Numbered from the stretch's first letter, positions 1 through 5,910 are shown. The stretch: 6,451 nucleotides of DNA from Pelagibius sp041565695 (GCA_041565695.1 JBFGUI010000220.1:1-6451), one strand, 5' to 3'. Notes: a model not told the origin generated them from the sequence alone. A program made the numbers and translations.

Positions 1-45
1 AGAAAAAGCTACAGGTACGTCGGTGCATCTGCACCGACGTACCTG
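1..45 (-). terminator. Hairpin terminator or 3' stabiliser after aapJ
   Basis: Positions 12-27 and 30-45 are perfect inverted copies: 16 bases each, separated by TC, with right arm TGCACCGACGTACCTG. Read on the minus strand the stem is followed by TAGCTTTTTCT (positions 11 to 1), a short T-tract as in Rho-independent terminators. The stem begins 24 nt after the aapJ stop codon. The plus-strand flank beyond the stem has no T-tract, so the signal is directional for aapJ. With only five consecutive T residues it may be a partial terminator or an mRNA 3' protector between aapJ and permease genes beyond the edge, rather than a complete stop. Confidence 0.8.
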
Positions 46-68
46 CGCTCATTTCATCTAACCGGCGC

Positions 69-1088
69 TTAGCGCATCGGCGGAGCGTACAGGATGCCAC
101 CATCCTTGTACTGCGCGTTGATGCCGCGCTCGAGACCGATCGGCGTGTTCGCACCGATGAACTTCTCGTAAACTTCGCCGTAGTTGCCGACCTGCTTGAT
201 GACGTTGTAGGCCCACTTCTTGTCGAGGCCCAGCATGCCGCCGAGGTCGCCCTCGGTGCCCAGCAGACGGTTCACTTCCGGATTGTCGCTGCCCTTGGCC
301 AGGTCATCAACGTTTGCAGAAGTGACACCATACTCTTCGGCGTTGATCATGGCGTTCAGCGTCCAGCGAACCACGTCGCCCCACTGATCGTCGCCATGGC
401 GCACGAGCGGGCCCAGCGGCTCCTTGGAGATGATCTCAGGCAGGACCACGTGGTCGCCCGGATTCTCGAAGGCGGCGCGGGTCGCGGCGAGGCCCGAGGC
501 GTCAGTCGTGTAGACGTCGCAGCGGCCGGCGAGATAGTTGGTGCGCGCTTCTTCGTTGGTTTCGATCGGCACCGGCTCGTACTTCAGGTTGTTGAGCCGG
601 AAGAAGTCGGCGAGATTGAGCTCCGTGGTGGTGCCGGTCTGGATGCAGACCGAGGCGCCGTCGAGCTGCTTGGCGCTGGTGACGCCGAGAGCCTTGGGAA
701 CCATGAAGCCCTGGCCGTCGTAGTAGTTCACGCCGACAAAGGTGAAGCCGAGATCGACGTCACGGCTGAAGGTCCAGGTGGTGTTGCGGGCCAGCATGTC
801 GATCTCGCCGGAAGCGAGCGCGGTGAAGCGCGTCTTGCCGGTGGTCGGGGTATACTTGACCTTGCTGGCATCGCCGAACACGGCTGCCGCGACGCCCTGG
901 CAGACGGCCGGGTCAAAGCCCTGCCAGTTGCCTGCGTCATCGGTGAATGCGAAGCCCGGCACGCCGGTGGACACACCGCACTGGATAAAGCCCTTGGCGC
1001 GGACGTCGTCCAGAGTGCCGGCGCTGGCTCCGGCGGCGCTTGCTACGGTGAGTGCACTGGCCGCGAGCAGAACCTTGATTTTAGACAT
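69..1088 (-). CDS. aapJ: General L-amino acid ABC transporter, periplasmic binding protein
   Basis: This 339-residue protein is a family 3 solute-binding protein of the AapJ/BztA type, which delivers many L-amino acids to the AapQMP (BztBCD) ABC importer. Residues 1-23 form a Sec signal peptide: SK-IK at the N-terminus, a hydrophobic core, then A-G-A-S-A before the mature start at Gly24. The mature protein opens with TLDDVRAKGFIQCGVSTG, followed by GFDPAVCQ (58-64), LASGEIDMLARNTTWT (91-106) and DVYTTDASGLAA (191-202), all typical of the subfamily. Cysteines 37, 63, 148 and 190 could form two disulfides in the periplasm. The length fits the family (about 340). The start is supported by AGGGAAGG 8 nt upstream. 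Its GC content appears lower than that of metC and the mod genes, as often seen for highly expressed binding proteins. It is divergent from metC and followed by a strong hairpin. Other family 3 specificities cannot be excluded. Confidence 0.93.
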   Translation of the reverse strand: MSKIKVLLAASALTVASAAGASAGTLDDVRAKGFIQCGVSTGVPGFAFTDDAGNWQGFDPAVCQGVAAAVFGDASKVKYTPTTGKTRFTALASGEIDMLARNTTWTFSRDVDLGFTFVGVNYYDGQGFMVPKALGVTSAKQLDGASVCIQTGTTTELNLADFFRLNNLKYEPVPIETNEEARTNYLAGRCDVYTTDASGLAATRAAFENPGDHVVLPEIISKEPLGPLVRHGDDQWGDVVRWTLNAMINAEEYGVTSANVDDLAKGSDNPEVNRLLGTEGDLGGMLGLDKKWAYNVIKQVGNYGEVYEKFIGANTPIGLERGINAQYKDGGILYAPPMR

Positions 1089-1096
1089 GGAGTAAA

Positions 1097-1104
1097 CCTT
1101 CCCT
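1097..1104 (-). promoter_or_regulatory. Shine-Dalgarno site of aapJ
   Basis: On the minus strand this reads AGGGAAGG, 8 nt before the aapJ ATG at 1088-1086. It is a strong purine-rich site at good spacing. It fixes the start codon and agrees with a start right before the signal peptide. Confidence 0.75.
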
Positions 1105-1159
1105 GCTGTTCACAGTTTATTGTCTCTTAAGGTGGGCTACGGCCCCCACATTGACGCCC

Positions 1160-1186
1160 CGCAACCGCCATTCGACGAGCGGTGCG
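1160..1186. repeat. Imperfect inverted repeat upstream of aapJ
   Basis: Left arm CGC-A-ACCGC (1160-1168, with A1163 unpaired) matches right arm GCGGTGCG (1179-1186), giving eight base pairs around a 10-nt loop. It lies about 75-100 nt upstream of the aapJ start. It could be an operator or a stem in the aapJ 5' leader. No T-tract follows on either strand, so it is not a terminator. Confidence 0.4.
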
Positions 1187-1229
1187 CCGCGAGGAACTTC
1201 GCGCCACACCCGCGAACCATGTCTCAGTA

Positions 1230-1258
1230 TTTAGGGAAAGGCAACAGCTTGCTACACT
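1230..1258 (+). promoter_or_regulatory. Candidate extended -10 promoter toward metC
   Basis: TACACT at 1253-1258 is preceded by TGC (1250-1252), forming an extended -10 element. A poor -35 match, TTTAGG (1230-1235), lies 17 nt upstream of it. An A-rich run follows at once. If used, the metC leader would be about 200 nt long. This is a pattern match only. Confidence 0.25.
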
Positions 1259-1301
1259 TGAAAAGCCAAAAAAATCACATCACCTAGTGCCACCAATTTA
1301 G

Positions 1302-1323
1302 GCTCGCTCAAAGTTTAACGAGC
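1302..1323. repeat. Inverted repeat in metC upstream region
   Basis: GCTCG (1302-1306) and CGAGC (1319-1323) are perfect inverted copies around a 12-nt AT-rich centre that itself contains AAAGTTTAA. The arrangement suits a dimeric regulator site between the two promoters, or a small RNA stem if transcription starts upstream. The arms are short, so chance is possible. Confidence 0.3.
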
Positions 1324-1340
1324 GCCCTGTCGTGCCAGGC

Positions 1341-1346
1341 TACAAT
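1341..1346 (+). promoter_or_regulatory. Candidate metC -10 element
   Basis: TACAAT at 1341-1346 differs from the -10 consensus at one base and would give a metC leader of about 110 nt that includes the 1400-1416 hairpin. There is no good -35 hexamer 16-18 nt upstream, so the call rests on the -10 alone. The dyad at 1302-1323 would overlap the expected polymerase site, which would suit repression. Confidence 0.3.
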
Positions 1347-1399
1347 GGACCGCGCCGGCTCCTACGGTCTTGGCTAAAGGCCGCGGATCGGACAACCTT

Positions 1400-1416
1400 G
1401 GCGCGTCTCACGCGCC
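1400..1416 (+). promoter_or_regulatory. Perfect GC hairpin in the metC leader
   Basis: GGCGCGT (1400-1406) pairs perfectly with ACGCGCC (1410-1416) across a CTC loop. It lies 49 nt upstream of the metC start and has no U-tract after it, so it is not a simple terminator. A second possible pairing upstream, CCGCG (1350-1354) with CGCGG (1382-1386), would make the leader a two-stem structure. The role is unknown; attenuation, an mRNA stability element or a ligand-sensing leader are all possible. Confidence 0.4.
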
Positions 1417-1465
1417 GTACCGCCGGGCGCGAAGTCCAGCGAAACCACTTGGATTCACCGTTCCT

Positions 1466-2680
1466 ATGAAAAAGCCCGTCGCACGCCATCCGGAAACCCT
1501 GCTGGCCCACCTGGGGCGTGATCCGGCCGGCCACTTCGGTGCCGTCAACACGCCCGTCTATCATGCCTCCACCCTGCTCTACGACACCGTGGCGGAATAC
1601 GAGGAAGCGGGGCGGACCCGGCTGAGCAAGGGAAAAAGTTCCTATGGCCGAATGGGCACGCCCACGACCTTCGCCTTCGAGGAAACTGTCGCCGCGCTCG
1701 AGGGCGGCTACGGCGCGGTGGCCGTCTCCTCCGGCCTGCAGGCCGTGGCCGTGGCCCTGCTGGCCTTCGCGGAATCGGGCCGGCACTTCCTGGTGCCGGA
1801 CAGCATCTACTTCCCGGCGCGCAAGCTCTGCCTCGGCCTGCTGCAGGGGCTCGGCGTCGAGACCACCTTCTACGACCCGCTGGTCGGCGCCGGCATCGCC
1901 GAGCTGATCCGCGAAAACACGGCGATGGTCTACATGGAGTCGCCGGGCTCGCTGACCTTCGAGGTGCAGGACGTCCCGGCCATCGCCGCCGCGGCCCGGG
2001 CCGCCGGCGCGGTCACGGTGATCGACAACACCTGGGCCACCCCCCTCTTCTTCCGGCCGCTCGACCACGGCGTCGACATCGTGCTGCACGCCGCCACCAA
2101 GTACCTCGTCGGCCACTCCGATGCGCTGCTCGGCGTGGTGGTCAGTCACGAGGAGAACTACGAGCGCCTGCGCCGTGTCGGCCAGTACATCGGCTGCGCC
2201 GCGGCGCCGGACGATGTCTATCTCGGCCTGCGCGGGCTGCGCACACTGGCGGTGCGCCTGGAGCGCCACCAGGCCAACGCCCTGCGGCTCACCGACTGGC
2301 TCGCCGCGCGCCCGGAGGTCGACCGCCTGCTCTATCCGGCGCGCCCGGACGACCCGGGCCATGCCCTGTGGAAGCGCGACTTCACCGGCGCCTCTGGCCT
2401 CTTCGGCTTCACCCTGAAGCCCTGTGCGCGCGCCGCCGTGACGGCGATGATCGACGGCCTGGAGCTGTTCGGCATCGGCGCCAGCTGGGGCGGCTTCGAG
2501 AGCCTCATGCTGCTGACCGACCCGGCCAGCATGCGCTCGGCGACACGCTGGGACCCGCCGGGCCCGACCCTGCGCATCCACGCCGGCCTGGAGAACTGCG
2601 ACGACCTCATCGCCGATCTGGAGGCCGGCTTCGAACGCCTGGCCGAAATAGAACGTGGACAAAGCGCGCGCGCCGGGTAA
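1466..2680 (+). CDS. metC: Cystathionine beta-lyase (PLP-dependent)
   Basis: This 404-residue cytosolic Cys/Met-metabolism PLP enzyme should cleave L-cystathionine to homocysteine, pyruvate and ammonia, the penultimate step of methionine synthesis by transsulfuration. Conserved features in order are SSYGRMGTPT (58-67, with Tyr60 and Arg62 reaching the neighbouring subunit's PLP phosphate), SSGLQA (88-93), IDNTWATP (186-193, with Asp187 holding the PLP ring nitrogen), ATKYLVGHSD (210-219, with Lys212 forming the Schiff base), SWGGFESL (340-347), and LRIHAGLE (369-376, with Arg370 binding the substrate carboxylate). SWGGFES and YLVGHSD favour MetC over MetB or MetZ. An in-frame TTG at 1370 would add 32 unconserved residues, so I chose the ATG at 1466, although its Shine-Dalgarno site is weak. 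The 44-nt gap to hisI suggests co-transcription. A metC gene next to aapJ is, from memory, also found in rhizobia. Confidence 0.92.
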   Translation: MKKPVARHPETLLAHLGRDPAGHFGAVNTPVYHASTLLYDTVAEYEEAGRTRLSKGKSSYGRMGTPTTFAFEETVAALEGGYGAVAVSSGLQAVAVALLAFAESGRHFLVPDSIYFPARKLCLGLLQGLGVETTFYDPLVGAGIAELIRENTAMVYMESPGSLTFEVQDVPAIAAAARAAGAVTVIDNTWATPLFFRPLDHGVDIVLHAATKYLVGHSDALLGVVVSHEENYERLRRVGQYIGCAAAPDDVYLGLRGLRTLAVRLERHQANALRLTDWLAARPEVDRLLYPARPDDPGHALWKRDFTGASGLFGFTLKPCARAAVTAMIDGLELFGIGASWGGFESLMLLTDPASMRSATRWDPPGPTLRIHAGLENCDDLIADLEAGFERLAEIERGQSARAG

Positions 2681-2724
2681 GACGGGGTGCGGCGCAAACT
2701 GGCGAAGACCGACGGAAACCGACC

Positions 2725-3123
2725 ATGAGCAAGCTACCCGACGCCCTGGAACGGGCGGTCACCTTCGACGCCCAGGGGCTCGTCTGCGCCGTGGCGCAGC
2801 AGCACGACAGCGGCGAGGTGCTGATGGTCGCCTGGATGAACCGCGCGGCGCTCGCCGAGACGCTGGCCAGCGGGCAGGTCTGTTACTGGTCGCGCTCGCG
2901 CGGCAAGCTGTGGCGCAAGGGCGAGACCTCCGGCCAGACCCAGAAGCTGGTCGAACTGCGCGTCGACTGCGACGGCGACACGCTGCTGCTGCGCGTCGAC
3001 CAGAAGGGGGTCGCCTGCCACACCGGGCGGCGCTCCTGCTTCTACCGCGCGGTCGCCGGCGACGGCAGCCTCGCCGAGGTGCTGCCGGTGGTGACCGACC
3101 CCGAGGACCTCTACGGAGCCTGA
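2725..3123 (+). CDS. hisI: Phosphoribosyl-AMP cyclohydrolase
   Basis: This 132-residue cytosolic enzyme opens the adenine ring of phosphoribosyl-AMP, the third step of histidine synthesis. The catalytic core is complete. CYWSRSRGKLWRKGETSG (53-70) is the family signature. DCDGD (81-85) supplies the Mg-binding Asp81, Asp83 and Asp85 and the zinc ligand Cys82, and ACHTGRRSC (97-105) supplies zinc ligands Cys98 and Cys105. The protein ends soon after the core, so it is the stand-alone form, not the HisI-HisE fusion of enterobacteria. The ATG at 2725 gives the usual N-terminus and length; the open frame extends far upstream only because it runs through metC out of phase. The upstream ribosome site is modest (ACGGAAA). 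The stop codon is 3 nt before modA, so the two are probably translated from one message. Confidence 0.95.
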   Translation: MSKLPDALERAVTFDAQGLVCAVAQQHDSGEVLMVAWMNRAALAETLASGQVCYWSRSRGKLWRKGETSGQTQKLVELRVDCDGDTLLLRVDQKGVACHTGRRSCFYRAVAGDGSLAEVLPVVTDPEDLYGA

Positions 3124-3126
3124 GCC

Positions 3127-3921
3127 ATGACCCGCCTGCTCGGCGGCCTCTGCATCGCGCTCGTCGTCGCCCTGGCGCTCCGCGCGGCGCCCGCGGCAGC
3201 GGCGCAGGACGCGCCGGAGACGGTCACCATCTTCGCCGCGGCCAGCACCACCGATGCCCTCAACGAGATTTCCGCGGCCTACGCGGCGGCCGGCGGCGGT
3301 GCGATCCGCCCGGTGATCGCGGCCTCCTCCACCTTGGCCCGGCAGATCGCCCAGGGCGCGCCCGCCGACCTCTTCCTCTCGGCCAACGTCGCGTGGATGG
3401 ACCACCTGGCGGCACAGCAGCTGATCCTGCCCGACAGCCGCGTGGCGCTGCTCGCCAACCGCCTGGTGCTGGTGGCGCCCGCGGACTCGCCGCTGAAGCT
3501 GCGGCTGTCGCCGGAGCTCGACCTCGCCGGGCTCATCGGCGACGGCCGCCTGGCGATCGGCGATCCCAGCCACGTGCCGGCCGGGATCTATGCGCGCGAG
3601 GCGCTGCAGGCGCTCGGCCTGTGGGACCAGGTGGCCGGCAGGCTGGCCCAGGCAAGCAGCGTGCGCGCGGCGCTGGCCCTGGTCGACCGCGGCGAGGTGC
3701 CGGCGGGGATCGTCTACGAGACCGATGCCGCCATCTCGCCCCGGGTGCGCATCGTCGATGCCTTTCCAGCGCGGGTGACGCCGAAGATCGTCTATCCCCT
3801 GGCGATCGTCGCCGGACGCGACCGCCCCGCGGTGCGCGCCGTCCATGCCTTCCTGCAGAGCGAAGCGGCCACGGCGATCTTCGCCAGACATGGCTTTACG
3901 CGTCCGGCCCCGGGCAGCTAA
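3127..3921 (+). CDS. modA: Molybdate ABC transporter, periplasmic binding protein
   Basis: This 264-residue periplasmic protein should bind molybdate or tungstate and pass it to ModB. Residues 1-26 are a Sec signal peptide (basic TR start, a long Leu/Val/Ala core, then PAAAA). The mature protein starts with the ModA pattern TVTIFAAASTTDALNEI (32-48). Likely oxyanion contacts, by analogy with E. coli ModA, are Ser40, Ser68 in AASSTLARQI (65-74), Ala152 in DPSHVPAGIYA (146-156), Val179 in SSVRAAL, and Tyr197 in AGIVYETDA (193-201). The start lies 3 nt after the hisI stop, and its Shine-Dalgarno site GGAG (3115-3118) sits inside the hisI 3' end, so translation is probably coupled. A 60-nt gap with a strong hairpin separates it from modB. 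No ModE-like TATA palindrome is visible upstream. Confidence 0.95.
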   Translation: MTRLLGGLCIALVVALALRAAPAAAAQDAPETVTIFAAASTTDALNEISAAYAAAGGGAIRPVIAASSTLARQIAQGAPADLFLSANVAWMDHLAAQQLILPDSRVALLANRLVLVAPADSPLKLRLSPELDLAGLIGDGRLAIGDPSHVPAGIYAREALQALGLWDQVAGRLAQASSVRAALALVDRGEVPAGIVYETDAAISPRVRIVDAFPARVTPKIVYPLAIVAGRDRPAVRAVHAFLQSEAATAIFARHGFTRPAPGS

Positions 3922-3930
3922 ACGACTGGG

Positions 3931-3955
3931 GGAGCTCGGCGCCGCGCCGGGCCCC
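3931..3955 (+). promoter_or_regulatory. Strong intercistronic stem-loop between modA and modB
   Basis: CGGCG (3937-3941) pairs with CGCCG (3945-3949) around a CCG loop. The stem extends outward through 3936-3950 (a T-G wobble), 3935-3951 and 3934-3952, then past an A-C mismatch to 3932-3954 and 3931-3955. That makes ten base pairs, almost all G-C. It begins 9 nt after the modA stop and no T-run follows, so full termination is unlikely. Stem-loops after binding-protein genes often protect the upstream mRNA or reduce downstream expression, as in malE-malF. That role here is inferred. Confidence 0.55.
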
Positions 3956-3981
3956 GGACCAGGATTTGCGCAGGGGTCGCG

Positions 3982-4674
3982 ATGTTCGAACTGACGCCGC
4001 TTGAGACGGAAGCCCTCAGGCTCAGCCTCAGGGTGGCGCTGTGGAGCGTCGCCGTCAGTCTGCCCTTCGGGCTGGCCGTGGCCTGGCTGCTGGCGCGCTG
4101 TCAGTTCTACGGCAAGACCCTGGTAAACGTCGTCGTCCACCTGCCCCTGGTCCTGCCGCCGGTGGTGATCGGCTATCTGCTGCTGATCCTGTTCGGCCGC
4201 CAGGGGCCGCTCGGCGCCTGGCTCTACGACAGCTTCGGCATCTCCCTGCCCTTCACCTGGGAAGGCGCGGCGCTGGCCGCCGCGGTCATGGCCTTCCCCC
4301 TGATGGTGCGTGCCATGCGGCTGTCCATCGAGGCGGTCGACCGCAAGCTGGAGCCCGCGGCACGCACCCTGGGGGCCTCACGGGCGAGCGTCTTCCTCAC
4401 CATCACCCTGCCGCTGATCATGCCGGGCATCCTGGCCGGGGCGGTGCTCGCCTTCGCCCGCAGCCTCGGCGAGTTCGGCGCCACCATCACCTTCGTCTCC
4501 AACATCCCGGGGGAGACCCGCACCCTGCCGCTGGCGCTCTACAGCCTGATCCAGACCCCTGGCGGCGAGGCCGGCGCGCTGCGCCTGGTGATCCTCTCGG
4601 TGCTGCTGTCGCTGGCCGCGCTCGGCGCCTCCGAAGCCATCGCCCGGCGCCTGCGCGCCCGGCTCGACGACTGA
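3982..4674 (+). CDS. modB: Molybdate ABC transporter permease
   Basis: This 230-residue inner-membrane protein forms the molybdate channel as a dimer with ModC and receives substrate from ModA. About five hydrophobic segments can be seen (roughly 13-38, 47-70, 93-110, 141-160 and 200-217), as usual for ModB. The cytoplasmic EAA loop that docks on the ATPase is clear: EPAARTLGASRASVFLTITL (124-143), followed by P144. ARSLGEFGATITFVSNIPGE (159-178) and the TLPLALYSLIQTPGGE stretch are family hallmarks. The length is typical (about 225-230). The ATG at 3982 is preceded by AGGGG with 5-nt spacing. It follows modA after 60 nt and lies 13 nt before modC. The close homologue CysT/CysW (sulfate) is less likely given the flanking modA and Mop-containing modC. 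Confidence 0.95.
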   Translation: MFELTPLETEALRLSLRVALWSVAVSLPFGLAVAWLLARCQFYGKTLVNVVVHLPLVLPPVVIGYLLLILFGRQGPLGAWLYDSFGISLPFTWEGAALAAAVMAFPLMVRAMRLSIEAVDRKLEPAARTLGASRASVFLTITLPLIMPGILAGAVLAFARSLGEFGATITFVSNIPGETRTLPLALYSLIQTPGGEAGALRLVILSVLLSLAALGASEAIARRLRARLDD

Positions 4675-4687
4675 GGGAGCCACGCGG

Positions 4688-5812
4688 ATGCTGGACATCG
4701 ACGTCACCCGCCAGCTCGGCAGCTTCTCGCTCGAGGCCAACTTCAGATGCGAGACCGCCGGTATCACGGCCCTCTTCGGGCGCTCCGGCGCCGGCAAGAC
4801 CTCGCTGGTCAACACCCTGGCGGGCCTGCTGCGGCCGGAGCACGGGCGCATCGTGCTGCGCGGCCAGACCCTGTTCGATTCCGAGCGCGGCATCGACCTG
4901 CCGCCGGAAAAGCGCCGCCTCGGCTACGTGTTCCAGGAAGGGCGGCTGTTCCCGCATCTCTCGGTGCGCCATAACCTGACCTACGGCTACCGCCGCGCGC
5001 CGGCCGCCGAACGCCACATCGGCCTCGACCGGGTGGTCGCCCTGCTCGGCATCGAGCCCCTGCTCGAGCGCCGCCCCGGCGCCCTCTCCGGCGGCGAGAA
5101 GCAGCGAGTCGCCCTGGGCCGCGCCCTGCTGGCCAACCCGCGCCTGCTCCTGATGGACGAGCCCCTGGCCGCCCTCGACCAGCCGCGCAAGGAGGAGATT
5201 CTGCCCTTCATCGAGCAGCTCAAGCACGAGCTCGACCTGCCGATCGTCTACGTCAGCCACGCGATGCCGGAGATCCTGCGACTCGCCGACACCCTGGTGC
5301 TGATGTCCAACGGCCGCATCGAGGCGGTGGGCCCGCTGGAGGAGATCACCAACCGGCTCGATCTGCGGCCGCTCACCGGGCGCTACGAGGCCGGCGCCGT
5401 CTTCAGCACCACCGTGGCCGGGCAGGACCGCAGCTTCGGGCTCACCGAGCTGCGCTTTTCCGGCGGGCGCCTCAGGGTGCCGCACCTGGCCCTGCCACTC
5501 GGCCAGCAGCTGCGCGTCCGAATCCGCGCCCGCGACGTTTCCATCGCCCTGACCCCACCGGAAAATATCAGTATTCTCAATGTTATCCAATGTACAATTA
5601 AAGAAATAGGTGAGGAACAGGCGCCGCAGGTCGACCTGCTGCTCGACGCCGGCGGCTCGCCGCTCTGGGCCCGCATCACGGCGCGCTCCCGCACCGCCCT
5701 CGGCCTCCGGCCCGGGCTGTCGGTCTATGCCCTGATCAAGAGCGTCGCCATCGACCGCCAGGCGCTCGGGCGGCGCGACGGCGCCGAGCGCTTTCTCGCC
5801 GAAGATGAGTGA
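4688..5812 (+). CDS. modC: Molybdate ABC transporter ATP-binding protein with Mop domain
   Basis: This 374-residue ATPase powers molybdate import on the cytoplasmic face of ModB. The ABC domain (about 1-230) has all motifs: Walker A GRSGAGKT (31-38), Q-loop VFQEGRLFPH (81-90, Gln83), signature LSGGEKQ (133-139), Walker B LLLMDE (153-158), D-loop ALD (162-164) and switch His191 in VSHAMPEI. The C-terminal Mop/TOBE domain (about 293-356, with LWARIT, LRPGLSVYALIKSVAI) is the oxyanion-binding unit typical of ModC, and in some transporters it inhibits transport when molybdate is plentiful. The start is supported by AGGGAG (4674-4679), which overlaps the modB stop and lies 8 nt upstream of the ATG. 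One oddity is a 48-nt AT-rich patch with rare codons at the start of the Mop domain, which leaves the reading frame intact. Confidence 0.96.
   Translation: MLDIDVTRQLGSFSLEANFRCETAGITALFGRSGAGKTSLVNTLAGLLRPEHGRIVLRGQTLFDSERGIDLPPEKRRLGYVFQEGRLFPHLSVRHNLTYGYRRAPAAERHIGLDRVVALLGIEPLLERRPGALSGGEKQRVALGRALLANPRLLLMDEPLAALDQPRKEEILPFIEQLKHELDLPIVYVSHAMPEILRLADTLVLMSNGRIEAVGPLEEITNRLDLRPLTGRYEAGAVFSTTVAGQDRSFGLTELRFSGGRLRVPHLALPLGQQLRVRIRARDVSIALTPPENISILNVIQCTIKEIGEEQAPQVDLLLDAGGSPLWARITARSRTALGLRPGLSVYALIKSVAIDRQALGRRDGAERFLAEDE
5561..5608 (+). other. AT-rich, rare-codon patch inside modC
   Basis: Of these 48 bases 11 are G or C, within a gene that is otherwise very GC-rich. It encodes the start of the Mop domain (ENISILNVIQCTIKEI), using AAT, AGT, ATT, GTT, CAA, TGT, ACA, AAA and ATA where the rest of modC uses G/C-ending codons. 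The frame continues and the protein still matches ModC, so this is not a frameshift or insertion. TACAAT occurs at 5593-5598 but has no partner -35. Confidence 0.7.
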
Positions 5813-5815
5813 GGG

Positions 5816-5844
5816 GCGACAGGTCCTGCCCGCTGATGTATGAT
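5816..5844 (+). promoter_or_regulatory. Candidate promoter for the small ORF after modC
   Basis: GCGACA (5816-5821) matches four of six -35 positions and TATGAT (5839-5844) matches five of six -10 positions, with an ideal 17-nt spacer. It starts 3 nt after the modC stop and would give a leader of about 60 nt before the ATG at 5911. It may let the downstream ORF be expressed apart from modABC. Confidence 0.4.
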
Positions 5845-5850
5845 GCGTCC

Positions 5851-5871
5851 CGCGGTGTGCAGGTGACCGCG
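5851..5871 (+). repeat. Hairpin in the modC downstream spacer
   Basis: CGCGGT (5851-5856) pairs with ACCGCG (5866-5871) across a 9-nt loop, followed by AAAAG. There is no T-run, so it is not a standard terminator. If the promoter at 5816-5844 is used, this stem would be at the very 5' end of the transcript. Confidence 0.35.
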
Positions 5872-5910
5872 AAAAGACACATCTCGGCCACCGGAGTGCG
5901 GGGTTTAATC

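Larger units (their letters stand above)
1105..1465. promoter_or_regulatory. Divergent aapJ-metC intergenic regulatory region
   Basis: About 360 non-coding bases separate the two divergent genes, so promoters for both should lie here. Visible elements are an imperfect dyad at 1160-1186, a small GCAA-N4-TTGC dyad at 1241-1252, an A-rich run at 1261-1277, a dyad at 1302-1323, weak plus-strand -10 candidates near 1253 and 1341, and a GC hairpin at 1400-1416. The middle part (about 1220-1320) is clearly more AT-rich than the genes, as expected of promoter DNA. I found no convincing -35/-10 pair on the minus strand for aapJ, and no sigma-54 type GG-N10-GC site with good flanks. Confidence 0.6.

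Noticed and set aside
396..1130. Long plus-strand open frame opposite aapJ
   Set aside because: It is antisense to a clear aapJ gene, its translation is low-complexity Gly/Ala/Arg/Val/Glu, and it has no family features.
1350..1390. Possible SAM-II riboswitch, because GGCTAAAGG resembles the 3' GCTAAA...AGG end of that class
   Set aside because: The conserved GTGATTT and TTGCAGCC-type parts and the pseudoknot partner are not visible, and the match sits about 85 nt from the metC ATG, whereas the class usually ends close to the start codon.
1370..1465. Upstream TTG start adding 32 residues to MetC
   Set aside because: The extra residues do not look like any MetC N-terminus, they cover the leader hairpin, and the ATG at 1466 gives the expected family start and length.
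3124..3126. ModE operator or molybdenum-cofactor riboswitch before modA
   Set aside because: The gap between hisI and modA is only 3 nt, and no TATA-type ModE palindrome is visible in the upstream hisI sequence or the metC-hisI gap.
2734..4140. 468-codon minus-strand open frame across hisI and modA
   Set aside because: It is a shadow of GC-rich codons on the other strand; the product is Arg/Gly/Gln/Asp-rich low complexity, and the plus-strand genes have complete catalytic or binding motifs.
4487..5590. Long minus-strand open frame opposite modB and modC
   Set aside because: Its composition is that of a shadow of the GC-rich plus-strand genes, and it has no recognisable domain.
5608..5620. 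Strong SD-like AGGTGAGGA inside modC, suggesting a separately translated Mop domain
   Set aside because: No in-frame ATG, GTG or TTG lies at a suitable distance downstream.
5809..5910. GTG start overlapping the modC stop for the small ORF
   Set aside because: The added 34 residues have mixed, non-coding-like composition and would run through the candidate promoter and hairpin; the ATG at 5911 has a good ribosome site.
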